A DNA stretch of 64,000 bases from an uncultured Bacteroidales bacterium (GTDB lineage: Bacteria > Bacteroidota > Bacteroidia > Bacteroidales > UBA932): assembly GCA_944326365.1 (NCBI GenBank), contig CALVDR010000008.1:1-64000 (forward strand), in the 5' to 3' direction. The notes beneath the pieces are model-generated. The model had not been told where the DNA came from. It made no database searches and was given only the letters and a program-made list of their open reading frames with translations. A program made the translations under genes and the position numbers. Below are positions 55,803-63,656 of this stretch, one piece after another; within the stretch, counting starts at the first letter, position 1; every line of letters begins with the position of its first letter.

Positions 55803-55837
55803 GCTGCGGCCGGACTTGTTCCGCCGCAGCTTTTTTT
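55803..55837 (+). terminator. Terminator of the PUL operon
   Basis: An 8-bp stem GCTGCGGC / GCCGCAGC (55803-55810, 55823-55830) followed by seven Ts, 34 bases after the LamG gene. Confidence 0.9.
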
Positions 55838-55838
55838 G

Positions 55839-55952
55839 CGGATTATGTGAAATTCTGATGTATTTTATGGCCGGATTATGTGAAAATAGTGCGAAAATAT
55901 TGTCGGATTATGTGAAATTCTGATGTATTTTATGGCCGGATTATGTGAAAAT
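55839..55952 (+). repeat. Four ~33-bp repeats upstream of the serine recombinase
   Basis: cggattatgtgaaa occurs at 55839, 55872, 55904 and 55937 (steps 33, 32, 33). The first 49 bases of the array (55839-55887) return without change at 55904-55952. The array starts right after the PUL terminator and ends 59 bases before the recombinase ATG. Iteron-like; possibly protein-binding sites or the scar of recombination. Confidence 0.75.
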
Positions 55953-55986
55953 GGCTGTAATGGCGGGTTGTCAGCCATTGACTAAA

Positions 55987-56007
55987 TTGAACGTTTTTAA
56001 CGTTCAA
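55987..56007 (+). promoter_or_regulatory. Palindrome directly before the recombinase start
   Basis: TTGAACGTT-ttt-AACGTTCAA, a perfect 9-bp inverted repeat ending 4 bases before the ATG at 56012. The size fits a dimer binding site; it may be the recombinase's own operator or crossover site, or a translation-blocking hairpin. Confidence 0.5.
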
Positions 56008-56011
56008 AATC

Positions 56012-56659
56012 ATGGTTATAGGTTATTTGCGCGTCAGTACGGGCAAGCAGCACCCTGCGAATCAGAAAGACGAGATTGAAAGATTTGCTGCACAGAAAAA
56101 CATTATGGTGGACCGTTTTGTCACCGAGGTGGCCAGCGGAAGCAAGAGTGAGAAGGACCGCAAGCTGGGCCGTCTGCTGAAGACTATGCGACAGGGTGAC
56201 ACGCTGATAGTCACGGAAATATCGCGGCTGAGCCGGACTCTCACGGAGATCATGTCCATCATGGGGAAATGTCTGGAAAGAGGCATCCTTCTCTATACCA
56301 CGAAAGAAGGCTATACTTTCGACAATACCATAAACAGCAAGGTCCTGTGTTTCGCTTTCGGTCTCGTGGCGGAGATCGAGCGGAATCTGATATCCATGCG
56401 GACGAAAGAGGCTCTGGCATTGCGCAAGGCAGAGGGGATCAAGCTCGGCCGCCGCTATGGCAGCTATACGAAGACGAATATATTGCGGTCTCACCGTGCG
56501 GAGGTGGTGTCAATGCTGGAGAATGGGGACAGTATTGCGGCCATTTGCCGGCATTTCGGGGTGTCGAGGGAAACTTTCTCCAGATTCCGGACAGACTTCC
56601 CGGATGTGGATGCCGCCGTCCGGAGCACACCATATTTCAGGAAAAAGAAAAAACTTTAA
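56012..56659 (+). CDS. Serine site-specific recombinase (Mpi/Hin-like DNA invertase)
   Basis: A 215-residue small serine recombinase. The resolvase domain (1-130) begins GYLRVSTGKQ with the nucleophile Ser9, continues with RLGRLL-type RKLGRLLKTMRQGD and EISRLSRTLTEIM, and has the long E helix with ERNLISMRTKEALALRKAEG. The C-terminal HTH (about 165-200, MLENGDSIAAICRHFGVSRETFSRF) binds DNA. Size and order fit invertases such as Bacteroides Mpi, which flip several promoters. I found no clearly paired invertible promoter in the window. A palindrome and a repeat array lie directly upstream. Confidence 0.88.
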   Translation: MVIGYLRVSTGKQHPANQKDEIERFAAQKNIMVDRFVTEVASGSKSEKDRKLGRLLKTMRQGDTLIVTEISRLSRTLTEIMSIMGKCLERGILLYTTKEGYTFDNTINSKVLCFAFGLVAEIERNLISMRTKEALALRKAEGIKLGRRYGSYTKTNILRSHRAEVVSMLENGDSIAAICRHFGVSRETFSRFRTDFPDVDAAVRSTPYFRKKKKL

Positions 56660-56804
56660 AAAAGATAAAAATATGCAGCCTCCGGCCAATGTTTTTCTTT
56701 TTCTTGCACTCCAGTTTTGAATCCTTGAATAATTTAGCCAAGGCAATTTACCCTTGCCGGTGCGGACAGTTTGGCCAGCGATATATCGCAAAGTTGTCCC
56801 TGTA

Positions 56805-56900
56805 TGTCATTTCGAGCGGAGGACATAGTCCGAAGTCGAGAAATCTGTTTTTGATCAGATCTCTCCACTCCGGTCCACCTGACTTCCGGTCGGGATGACA
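56805..56900. repeat. REP-like imperfect palindrome
   Basis: It begins tgtcatttcgagcgga and ends cggtcgggatgaca, with agaaatctg / cagatctct in the middle: a roughly 96-base imperfect palindrome. It resembles the gtcatttcgag...-type intergenic repeats seen in many Bacteroidota. No ORF. It lies between the recombinase and the Rpn-like nuclease. Confidence 0.55.
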
Positions 56901-56958
56901 AGGTGAGGGTATCTTGGCGGATAGTCATTTAATAAGTCAAACATCTAAATTCTATCTT

Positions 56959-57909
56959 ATGACAAACAGTGCAGTGGAAAACAGAGCTGCCGGCAGCAGG
57001 CAGGCTGTAGTGCAGAGGTATGTGGACATTCTGACCGATGCAGGGCTGAAGGCGGTGTTCGGTGACCAGAGGAACAAGGACGTGCTCATCGACATCCTAA
57101 ATGTAATCCTCCCTCCTCACAGGAAGGTGAAGGACATCACTTACGAGACTACGGAGATTCCGGGGTTCACTCTGTTCAACAAGAGCGTAAGGTTCGACCT
57201 GCGGTGCCGCGGTGAGGACGGACGACAGTTCATCGTCGAACTCCAGTGCTACCATCAGGCGAACTTCTTCCGCAGGTGTGTCCTCTATGCTTCAAAGGCA
57301 TATGACATGGGCTCGCAGAGAGGTGACGGGCAGGTGTACGACATCCCTCCGGTGTATTTCATCGGACTACTCGACAAGGACCTGCAGGACATGCAGCGGT
57401 ATTCCCCGGAAGACGGTATCATTTCCGAATATACTTTCCGGGAAAAATCCACGATGAAGGTGCCGGATGAGACTATTTTTACTATCTTCGTAGAACTGAA
57501 CCGCTTCACGAAGACTAAGGAGGAGTGTGCGACGATGCTGGACAAGTGGTGTTTCGCCCTCACCCACATCGGTACCTTAGACAGGCTTCCCGATGAGCTG
57601 AGGACAGAGGCTTTCGAACGTCTGTTCCAGGCCTGCGAGATCGCGCGGTTCGAACCTGAAGTGAAACTTAAATACGAGAAAGAGATGATCACGGAACGGG
57701 ACTACTACAACATGCTCAACACCGCGAAGGCTGATGGTATGGCCGCAGGGTTAGCCGAAGGCGAGGCCAAAGGATTGGCCGAAGGCGAGGCTAAAGGTCG
57801 AGAGGAAGGTCTGGCTATGGCTGCAAAAGAGATGAAGAAACTCGGACTGCCGACAGACATTATCATCAAGTCTACGGGATTATCTGAGGCTCAGATAGCT
57901 GAATTGTAG
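56959..57909 (+). CDS. Rpn-family / PD-(D/E)XK nuclease family transposase-like protein
   Basis: A 316-residue protein of the Rpn (recombination-promoting nuclease; PDDEXK_2) family. The nuclease core has RFDLRCRGEDGR and FIVELQC, giving the D ... E-x-Q metal site, and the N-terminal DAGLKAVFGDQRNKDVLIDILN is typical. The C-terminus has Gly/Ala/Glu repeats (AAGLAEGEAKGLAEGEAKG, about 260-285) and a closing helix pair (MKKLGLPTDIIIKSTGLSEAQIAEL region). The ATG at 56959 is preferred to an upstream TTG. An internal ATG at 57685 (Met243), preceded by a purine-rich cgagaaagag, could give a 74-residue product. The 3' end is duplicated downstream. Confidence 0.85.
   Translation: MTNSAVENRAAGSRQAVVQRYVDILTDAGLKAVFGDQRNKDVLIDILNVILPPHRKVKDITYETTEIPGFTLFNKSVRFDLRCRGEDGRQFIVELQCYHQANFFRRCVLYASKAYDMGSQRGDGQVYDIPPVYFIGLLDKDLQDMQRYSPEDGIISEYTFREKSTMKVPDETIFTIFVELNRFTKTKEECATMLDKWCFALTHIGTLDRLPDELRTEAFERLFQACEIARFEPEVKLKYEKEMITERDYYNMLNTAKADGMAAGLAEGEAKGLAEGEAKGREEGLAMAAKEMKKLGLPTDIIIKSTGLSEAQIAEL
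57685..57909 (+). CDS. Possible intragenic small protein of the Rpn gene (74 aa)
   Basis: In-frame internal start at Met243 of the Rpn-like gene, giving MITERDYYNMLNTAKADG... and the C-terminal Gly/Glu repeats. Purine-rich agaaagag precedes the ATG. The free-standing ORF at 58248-58472 begins with the same residues, has the same upstream bases and is also 74 residues long. In E. coli, Rpn genes make small intragenic proteins that inhibit the full-length toxic nuclease; a similar arrangement here is inference. Confidence 0.4.
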   Translation: MITERDYYNMLNTAKADGMAAGLAEGEAKGLAEGEAKGREEGLAMAAKEMKKLGLPTDIIIKSTGLSEAQIAEL

Positions 57910-57941
57910 AGAATTGGATAAACCGGAAGTGAAACTTGGAT

Positions 57942-58232
57942 AATGTGAGTTCGATGAAATGAACGAAGTGAGTTTCAGAGAACTACCTCTATAGAGGATT
58001 CGTAAAACGAATCCGGCAGTAAGTTCTCCCCTACGGGAGGCCTAAAAAATCCCCCTAATAGGGGGCTGGGGGTTAAGACGGATCCAGTCTTTCGAAGAAA
58101 GACGTAATTGGGTGACTCAGTCACCCAATTTAAGAGGGGTGACACGTAGAATAAAAAGAGATTTCGAAGAAATCGTAACGTCAGTCCGACGAAATCTCTG
58201 GTAAGAGTAGAATACATCGTCGGACTGACGTT
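57942..58232 (+). repeat. Dispersed palindrome-rich element, copy B
   Basis: A 291-bp relative of copy A. Left end AATGTGAGTTCGATGAA, right end TCGTCGGACTGACGTT, and a perfect 16-bp closing stem AACGTCAGTCCGACGA. Compared with copy A the stem has T to C on the left arm and the matching A to G on the right, so pairing is kept. An 80-base-larger middle carries further palindromes (GTCTTTC-gaa-GAAAGAC; AATTGGGTGACT-c-AGTCACCCAATT, 58106-58130). It splits a duplicated copy of the Rpn 3' end: gaagtgaaactt lies on its left (57925-57937) and acgagaaagagatg on its right (from 58237). TA occurs at both borders. No transposase inside. Confidence 0.75.
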
Positions 58233-58247
58233 ATAAACGAGAAAGAG

Positions 58248-58472
58248 ATGATCACGGAACGGGACTATTACAACATGCTCAACACCGCCAAGGCTGACGG
58301 TCTGGCTGCAGGGTTAGCCGAAGGTGAGGCTAAAGGTCGAGAGGAAGGTCAGGCTAAAGGGCGAGCTGAAATCATACGGAAGATGCAGGACTCGGGGATG
58401 GATAATGAGACAATACTGAGAATTACAGGTATTTCTCCGGAGAGTATTCTGAGACTGTCGCGTGACGCGTAA
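58248..58472 (+). CDS. Free-standing Rpn C-terminal protein (duplicated 3' cassette)
   Basis: A 74-residue ORF whose first 18 residues (MITERDYYNMLNTAKADG) equal the C-terminal region of the Rpn-like gene from Met243. The Gly/Ala/Glu repeats follow, but the end differs: MQDSGMDNETILRITGIS... instead of MKKLGLPTDIIIKSTGLS.... The repeat element copy B ends 15 bases before its ATG, and the purine-rich agaaagag is kept. It is either a gene fragment left by tandem duplication, a small inhibitor protein, or a reserve C-terminus that could recombine into the main gene. Confidence 0.5.
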   Translation: MITERDYYNMLNTAKADGLAAGLAEGEAKGREEGQAKGRAEIIRKMQDSGMDNETILRITGISPESILRLSRDA

Positions 58473-58522
58473 GATCGCGCGGTTCGGACCGTAAGTAAAA
58501 TTGACATACGAAAAAGACGATC
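58473..58522 (+). repeat. Third, degenerate copy of the Rpn 3' segment
   Basis: gatcgcgcggttcg and the following bases (accgtaagtaaaattgacatacgaaaaaga) match 57639-57684 of the Rpn gene (gatcgcgcggttcgaacctgaagtgaaactt...) with scattered changes. It breaks off at the terminator at 58520. It begins right behind the stop codon of the 58248-58472 ORF, so the cassettes are arranged head to tail. Confidence 0.65.
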
Positions 58523-58550
58523 CGGCAGATTTGCAATCTGCCGGATTTCT
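58520..58550 (+). terminator. Terminator of the Rpn island
   Basis: A perfect 12-bp stem ATCCGGCAGATT-tgc-AATCTGCCGGAT (58520-58531, 58535-58546) followed by TTCT. The same core, ccggcagatttgcaat, occurs in the palindrome at 261-287 before lysC. Confidence 0.65.
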
Positions 58551-58602
58551 CATGCAGGACTAACCACGTTTTCTGCCCCTCCCAGCGGCTTTAGTCCGTC
58601 AG

Positions 58603-58630
58603 ATAATTCACTTGAACAAATGTGAATTAT
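58603..58630 (-). terminator. Hairpin at the end of the fimbrial operon
   Basis: ATAATTCAC / GTGAATTAT (58603-58611, 58622-58630), overlapping the stop codon of the last fimbrial gene. No T tract on the minus strand, so the termination role is uncertain. Confidence 0.35.
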
Positions 58631-61101
58631 TCCACCGGTTCAAGGTCGGTTCGGAATGCCCGGATACGCAACTCCTGTGTTCGCAATGCACGTCCGCCAG
58701 TTCCGTTTTCATCAGTATAATTATCTTCATCGTAGGCACTTTCGGCATATTTTCCGTCTGACAGAACTTTTGTAGCTCTGGCTCTTGTTTTTTCCTGATA
58801 AGGACCAGCAGTCCAATCTCCTACTTGCCAGCTTCTTTTAGCCGCTGAGGATGACCAATAAAAGTTTGATTGAAATTCATTGTAATTTGAATAATATTGT
58901 GTCAAAGCATCTTCCATCTCTCGTATACCCGGTAAAAACCATTTGCTGCCATCTTCATATATTGTATATCCAAAGATGGTGGCTCCGTCCCATGGTATGC
59001 TATTATCGTCCTGTCTGACATTTTTGTTGTAACAATATTCTGCAGCAGATTCAGGTTTCGTGTCTAATGTCATGTCAGGATTTCCCTGCTCCTGAACCAT
59101 ATAGCTTGTATAGCCCCATCCACTGTAGTAATTATCAACAGCGCCATCGAGCTCTCTATCATCTCCTGAAAATAAACTTATTCTTAAATCAGGGATTTTG
59201 CTTGAGGCTAATGTGCTTCCATTCTTGGCCCATGGCAATCCGGCGTAGATATGGTCGACCTTATACTCGTCTAACGGATCGTAATGGTCCAAATATTCTT
59301 CATAAGCTTCCATGTAAATACGTTTTTGCCAGGTAGGTTTCCACTCTCCGTCTCTATCATCATTCCAGTTATCGGGCTTTCTGTCATACACATCAACAGG
59401 CAGCAGATGTGTCTGTACAAGAGTAAGAGTTTGGGTCTTTTCCTGGTTGTCGTTTTTGTAGGTCAGATTCACGACAGCCTCACGGTCTTCCAGTTCCAGA
59501 TTTTCATCAAGATAAAAATACACTCTGTCTCTGTGTGAAAGAGTCACAGTTTTCTTATATTGGGAGTCCAGGGTGTTCAAAAGGCTCTTTGTGAAGTATT
59601 TCCGTTTACCTGTACCGGCATGCCATTCTTCCCCAGGATAGCCTAAATGATTATCACTTTGAGGATTCCCTGATTCCATAGTTCCTGCATTGACTTTTTC
59701 CATGCGAATCCAAGGTTTGCCGTCAATGTCGGCATCATCTCCGAGTGATACCGTCATGATGCCACCGTCAAACAGATAAACATCCATCGGGGTGACGCAG
59801 AAATGTGCGTCGTGGTTGCGCTCCCTGAGGATGGAAATGTAGAAAGGATTGTCTTCCACGATGTTGACACGGGCATCGAAGGTGATGTGCTCAGGGTTGT
59901 TTCCGACCTGGGTCAGGCCCTTGATGGTAATGTCGTTCTTGTACTGGTGGTTGCGTTTTACCTTGAAATCGTCTGTATGGTTCGCTCCGAGATACAGGGT
60001 GTATGTGACATCGTATGTCGCTGACCCTGTCCCGTCATCATTGTATGTTGAGTAATATGCATGGAGCTTTACGGCAGCGGCATCATCGTTTGCCAGATAT
60101 GGCTTGTACCGCTGGTATTCATCCTCAGTAGTACCTGCCGGATAGTTCCCTCCTAAATCTCTCCATTCCGGATTGTTCCTGTCTTCGTTCTGGATGTTCT
60201 CGAACATATAGAACGAAAAGCTTATCTGGCCGTTGCGGTTGAAAATCGTCTGCCCATTGTATGGGACTTCGGTTTCCTCCTCTGACAGAACATCTTTTTC
60301 ACTGCCGTTTTCACCTGTCAGAGGCGTCTGCTCTCCATCACCAAGTGGACTGAATGATACCTTTGTGGGGGCATTCACCACGCTCCATTCCACCACGCTG
60401 AGAGCCGGGAGGTTGTTCGATTCTTCATCCGAATCCAGTGTGATACTGATGTCTATCCGTGCCATCAGAGCCTTCATCTGTATGATGGCATTGTTTACGT
60501 CATTGTCCGAGAAATCTATTGTCCTTGAACCTATCATTGGCATACCGTAGCGGTCAGGAAATCCTAAAATCACATTCTGAGGCTTATATACGTACTCCTG
60601 AAGCTGGGCCATCGGAGATTTTCCGTCAGTAGAACCTTCGAAATCATCCGGCATATCGTTACCGTCGGTATCGCTGAATGTCTCCGGCTCCACATTGGCC
60701 ACGGCATAGACAGTGACATTCTTATCGGTTTTACCGCTCATCAGTTCGTTTATGGCACTCCTGTCGATCTTGACGGTTGACTGGCCTTCTCCAGGTTTCT
60801 GGAATCCTATGAACCGGTTCTGGTATGTGGACAAATATTGCCCTTCTGAGTCGAAGAAGAACAGATAGAGCTGCCTTATCTCTTTTTCAGCATCATCCTT
60901 TGGGTCTGAAGCCTTGGTCATTACCTTCTTCGGAAGCATCTTGTTGCTCTGCATAGACAGAGTAAAAGTCTCGGAAGGTGACGCTCCTGAGTCTATGCCG
61001 ATATATGGTTCGTCCAGGGTGGAGCAGCCACTGACAGCCATTATCGCCAAAAAGGCCACTATGCTGAAATATGCAATTTTTTCATTCATAACCATCTTCA
61101 T
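58627..61101 (-). CDS. Large fimbrial-type lipoprotein (DUF4906-like) with C-terminal DUF1566/Fib_succ-like domain
   Basis: An 824-residue lipoprotein (lipobox AVSGC, Cys about residue 26). The N-terminal two thirds resemble the large accessory proteins of Bacteroidales type V pili: EKEIRQLYLFFFDSEGQYLS, then VTVYAVANVEPETFSD and YKNDITIKGL. The C-terminal part (from about residue 700) has WDGATIFGYTIYEDGSKWFLPGI and FYWSSSAAKRSW, typical of DUF1566/Fibrobacter major-paralogous domains. Such large proteins are thought to sit at the pilus tip or base. The ATG lies right after the stop of the preceding fimbrillin gene; another Met is at residue 5. Confidence 0.7.
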   Translation of the reverse strand: MKMVMNEKIAYFSIVAFLAIMAVSGCSTLDEPYIGIDSGASPSETFTLSMQSNKMLPKKVMTKASDPKDDAEKEIRQLYLFFFDSEGQYLSTYQNRFIGFQKPGEGQSTVKIDRSAINELMSGKTDKNVTVYAVANVEPETFSDTDGNDMPDDFEGSTDGKSPMAQLQEYVYKPQNVILGFPDRYGMPMIGSRTIDFSDNDVNNAIIQMKALMARIDISITLDSDEESNNLPALSVVEWSVVNAPTKVSFSPLGDGEQTPLTGENGSEKDVLSEEETEVPYNGQTIFNRNGQISFSFYMFENIQNEDRNNPEWRDLGGNYPAGTTEDEYQRYKPYLANDDAAAVKLHAYYSTYNDDGTGSATYDVTYTLYLGANHTDDFKVKRNHQYKNDITIKGLTQVGNNPEHITFDARVNIVEDNPFYISILRERNHDAHFCVTPMDVYLFDGGIMTVSLGDDADIDGKPWIRMEKVNAGTMESGNPQSDNHLGYPGEEWHAGTGKRKYFTKSLLNTLDSQYKKTVTLSHRDRVYFYLDENLELEDREAVVNLTYKNDNQEKTQTLTLVQTHLLPVDVYDRKPDNWNDDRDGEWKPTWQKRIYMEAYEEYLDHYDPLDEYKVDHIYAGLPWAKNGSTLASSKIPDLRISLFSGDDRELDGAVDNYYSGWGYTSYMVQEQGNPDMTLDTKPESAAEYCYNKNVRQDDNSIPWDGATIFGYTIYEDGSKWFLPGIREMEDALTQYYSNYNEFQSNFYWSSSAAKRSWQVGDWTAGPYQEKTRARATKVLSDGKYAESAYDEDNYTDENGTGGRALRTQELRIRAFRTDLEPVE

Positions 61102-62340
61102 TTACATGAAAACAATATCGTCATTGCCCGTATCCCCGTCGGCAGCCTCACCGTCTTCCCAGTTTTCACCGTTGTCTGCCTGCATGATGAGGACGAAGGC
61201 ATTGTTGACCCAATTGATCTGGGCCGTGTACCGTACGCCTGACCGTGGCTGGAAATTTCCGGGACGGTTTAGCCTTTCGATTTTCGGCTGATTGTCTCCG
61301 AGCTTGTATTTCACAAGCAATACTGGATTGGGATTTTCCGGGTCATCCGATGTCGGACCGAAATATCCGGATGATTCATTTCCCGGGAGAAGCCTCAGGA
61401 ATGTCTCAGGTTCCATGGTTATGCTTCCCCGGCTTCCATCCTGCTGCCATGGAATGGTCCGGCCCTCGTCAGATTCGAATATCGTGAAAGAACCTGAGTA
61501 CGTGTCCTGATATGTCACTGATGCTGCCGCTTCTGTCATGTCCACCTTGACGGACTTGTGGAACGTTCCCTTCAATTTGATGGAATATATGATCAGGTCC
61601 ACCCCTCTATCTTCCGGACTGGTAACTGTCTCTCCGACCTGGCTGAAATTGTTTATCTGGAATCCCAGTCCTGTCATTATGTGGCTGAAATTGAACTGTA
61701 CCTTGCGGCTTGCCCTCTGTATGTTCTGCTGCACTCCCAGCATTGCGTCCGGTACAGCAGAATTGTCCCGTACAGTCTCCGGTTCAGTCCCTGAGAAAGG
61801 CATCGAGTAAGTGATGACCGGAGCGCCTGCTGTCACAGCGTCTGCCGGAGTGATGTTGAACCCGCTGTCTTCATAAGGATAATATGCGTAGAACGTGTAG
61901 CGGAAATCGTCCGTGTCGGACAATGTCTGACCTGCAAGGCCTTCGTTGTCGGTCCCGTCAGTGTACCATCTGCGGAGCGGCGAATATGAACATACGCCTG
62001 CATCGACCTTGATTTCCTGCTTGTAGAATATGCTTGCAGGGCAAAGATTCCTCTTGAGGCTCCATTGGCTTGTGCCTGAATTGAGATTGTACTCCGTGGT
62101 GCCCGGATTGTAGGCAAGACAATAGCCCAGAACACCGAAGGAGGTGCCATCGGGAATCCCGTCCAGGAAATCATTGGCTCCCGCCCTGGTTTCTACGTCC
62201 ATGGATATGCCTGGCGAAGAAAATGTTATGTACTTTTCTCCCGGAATGGTCATTACTTCCGCTTTCCGGCAGGAGACCGCTGCCAGCGTGGCCACAAGTG
62301 TCAGCAAGACAATCTTCTTGTATGTGAATCTGTTCCGCAT
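61102..62340 (-). CDS. Fimbrillin-family lipoprotein
   Basis: A 412-residue lipoprotein (signal ending AAVSC, Cys about residue 24) of the fimbrillin/Mfa-like type. It shows YITFSSPGISMDVETRA near the lipid anchor, a long first beta domain with FRYTFYAYYPY, NFSHIMTGLGFQINN at the start of the second domain, and a late VRYTAQINW strand. In type V pili such subunits are exported as lipoproteins, cut by an Arg-specific protease and assembled by strand exchange. It follows the next gene upstream by 10 bases. Confidence 0.8.
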   Translation of the reverse strand: MRNRFTYKKIVLLTLVATLAAVSCRKAEVMTIPGEKYITFSSPGISMDVETRAGANDFLDGIPDGTSFGVLGYCLAYNPGTTEYNLNSGTSQWSLKRNLCPASIFYKQEIKVDAGVCSYSPLRRWYTDGTDNEGLAGQTLSDTDDFRYTFYAYYPYEDSGFNITPADAVTAGAPVITYSMPFSGTEPETVRDNSAVPDAMLGVQQNIQRASRKVQFNFSHIMTGLGFQINNFSQVGETVTSPEDRGVDLIIYSIKLKGTFHKSVKVDMTEAAASVTYQDTYSGSFTIFESDEGRTIPWQQDGSRGSITMEPETFLRLLPGNESSGYFGPTSDDPENPNPVLLVKYKLGDNQPKIERLNRPGNFQPRSGVRYTAQINWVNNAFVLIMQADNGENWEDGEAADGDTGNDDIVFM

Positions 62341-62350
62341 GTCGTCAGTT

Positions 62351-63406
62351 TTATTCTACCACAATTATTCCGCCTGAGGCATCTGTCCACGGCGTCACAC
62401 TCGGGATGTCGAACAGGATATGGTCTGTGTCCGAGATTGTGAAACTGTATCTGTACCTTTTCCCTGCGACCCATGATCTGGCGTTAGGGGAAACGAGCCG
62501 TATCTGTTGTGACCTTTCTATCGGCGATGCTCCTGCTTCTGCAGTGACCGTCCAATGTATTTCCAGAATGTAGTCCGAGATGTCCCCCGATGGGAATACA
62601 TAGAATTCCTTGCCGAATACGGACTGTTCCTGACTGTCGAGTTCAATGCTTGCAGGAATATTGCTTTCAGGAATTTTCTTGAAAGGGTTCGAGGAATCGG
62701 TAATTGTCCCGTCGACGGTATCCCATACGACCGTGGTCATGTCTGTCTGCTCCAGGTCCTGAGCCGACAGATGTGCTTCTTTTGCCATGCCGTACAGTTT
62801 GGCTTCCGTGATTTTCGCCTTGAAATCCGGCAGGTTGGCGAGGGTGGCAGGATCTATACTGGCTATGAAATCGACCTTGCTCAGCAGGTGGGAGAATGTG
62901 AAGCGGACAGGTGCGGGCGTCTCCCCGTCATCATATCGTATGCTTTCTGCAACTGCGAACATCAGATCATTGTCCTGTGCGCTGACATCGTAGTCGAGAA
63001 CTGACATGAACGGGTCTCCGCCGCCAATGCCCGGCACTTCCACAAGATGCTTTATGTGCTGGGGATATATCGCGTAAAAATTGTACCTTACGCCGAATTC
63101 CCATTTTTTCAGGTCGTCATATACCCATCCGCCGTTCTCGTTCCTTACCGGTACTCCCGTATTTTCGGTACCGATTTGTCCGAATACATCCTGGTAGGTG
63201 CCGTCAGCGTTCTGGTAGTACCCCCATACGGCGAATTCATCGATGTCGTCGGGTGATTCGACCGTGGTTCTGGTGAGGATGGAGGCGAATTCGATGTATG
63301 TCCCTGTTCCGGACCCGATGTCGGTGCGGGTCTTGGTACACGACGAGGCGGATGCCAGCAGGGACAGGGCGGCTGCGGCATTCAGCAGGAGTATGGTGGT
63401 TTTCAT
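62351..63406 (-). CDS. Fimbrillin-family lipoprotein
   Basis: A 351-residue lipoprotein (signal ending ASSC, Cys about residue 23). Typical are YIEFASILTRTTVES after the anchor, WEFGVRYNFYAIYPQH, VRFTFSHLLSKVDFIASI opening the second domain, and WVAGKRYRYSFTISDTDHILFDIPSVTPWTDASGGIIVV at its end (the last strand motif is shared with the partial gene upstream). The start MKTTILL at 63406 gives a proper signal. The next gene upstream is 327 bases away, across two strong hairpins. Confidence 0.8.
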   Translation of the reverse strand: MKTTILLLNAAAALSLLASASSCTKTRTDIGSGTGTYIEFASILTRTTVESPDDIDEFAVWGYYQNADGTYQDVFGQIGTENTGVPVRNENGGWVYDDLKKWEFGVRYNFYAIYPQHIKHLVEVPGIGGGDPFMSVLDYDVSAQDNDLMFAVAESIRYDDGETPAPVRFTFSHLLSKVDFIASIDPATLANLPDFKAKITEAKLYGMAKEAHLSAQDLEQTDMTTVVWDTVDGTITDSSNPFKKIPESNIPASIELDSQEQSVFGKEFYVFPSGDISDYILEIHWTVTAEAGASPIERSQQIRLVSPNARSWVAGKRYRYSFTISDTDHILFDIPSVTPWTDASGGIIVVE

Positions 63407-63464
63407 TATCATCGCGTAGTTTTGTTTTGGTGACCGGGAGGGGACGTTCAACCCCGTCCGGTCT

Positions 63465-63540
63465 TGTCAAGTTGTTATTGCGAGCACAGACTACAATTCC
63501 CTCACGGGAATCAACAGTGCTCGCATATAACAACTTGACA
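63465..63540. repeat. Nested hairpin 1 in the fimbrial operon gap
   Basis: The arms TGTCAAGTTGTTAT-TGCGAGCAC (63465-63487) and GTGCTCGC... (63517-63540) pair over 23 positions with one bulged base. The loop holds a 6-bp hairpin ATTCCC / GGGAAT (63496-63501, 63506-63511). It lies in the 327-base gap between two fimbrillin genes. Confidence 0.75.
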
Positions 63541-63656
63541 TCAGCATTTGCAGAGTATTCGCCCGCGACAGTCCGGCATCAGCGATTTACAATGCTTGTC
63601 GATAACAGTCTGGTATCGACGAGTGAAACGCTTTTATTCAGTTCGCTGTGCCAGTC

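Noticed and set aside
55987..56007. Invertible promoter flanking the recombinase gene
   Set aside because: Only one palindrome of 9-bp arms and 3-base spacer was found; a true invertible segment needs two separated inverted copies, and none is visible nearby.
55839..58550. Prophage or integrative conjugative element
   Set aside because: Apart from the recombinase and the Rpn-type nuclease there are no structural, conjugation or replication genes, and no attachment-site pair could be found.
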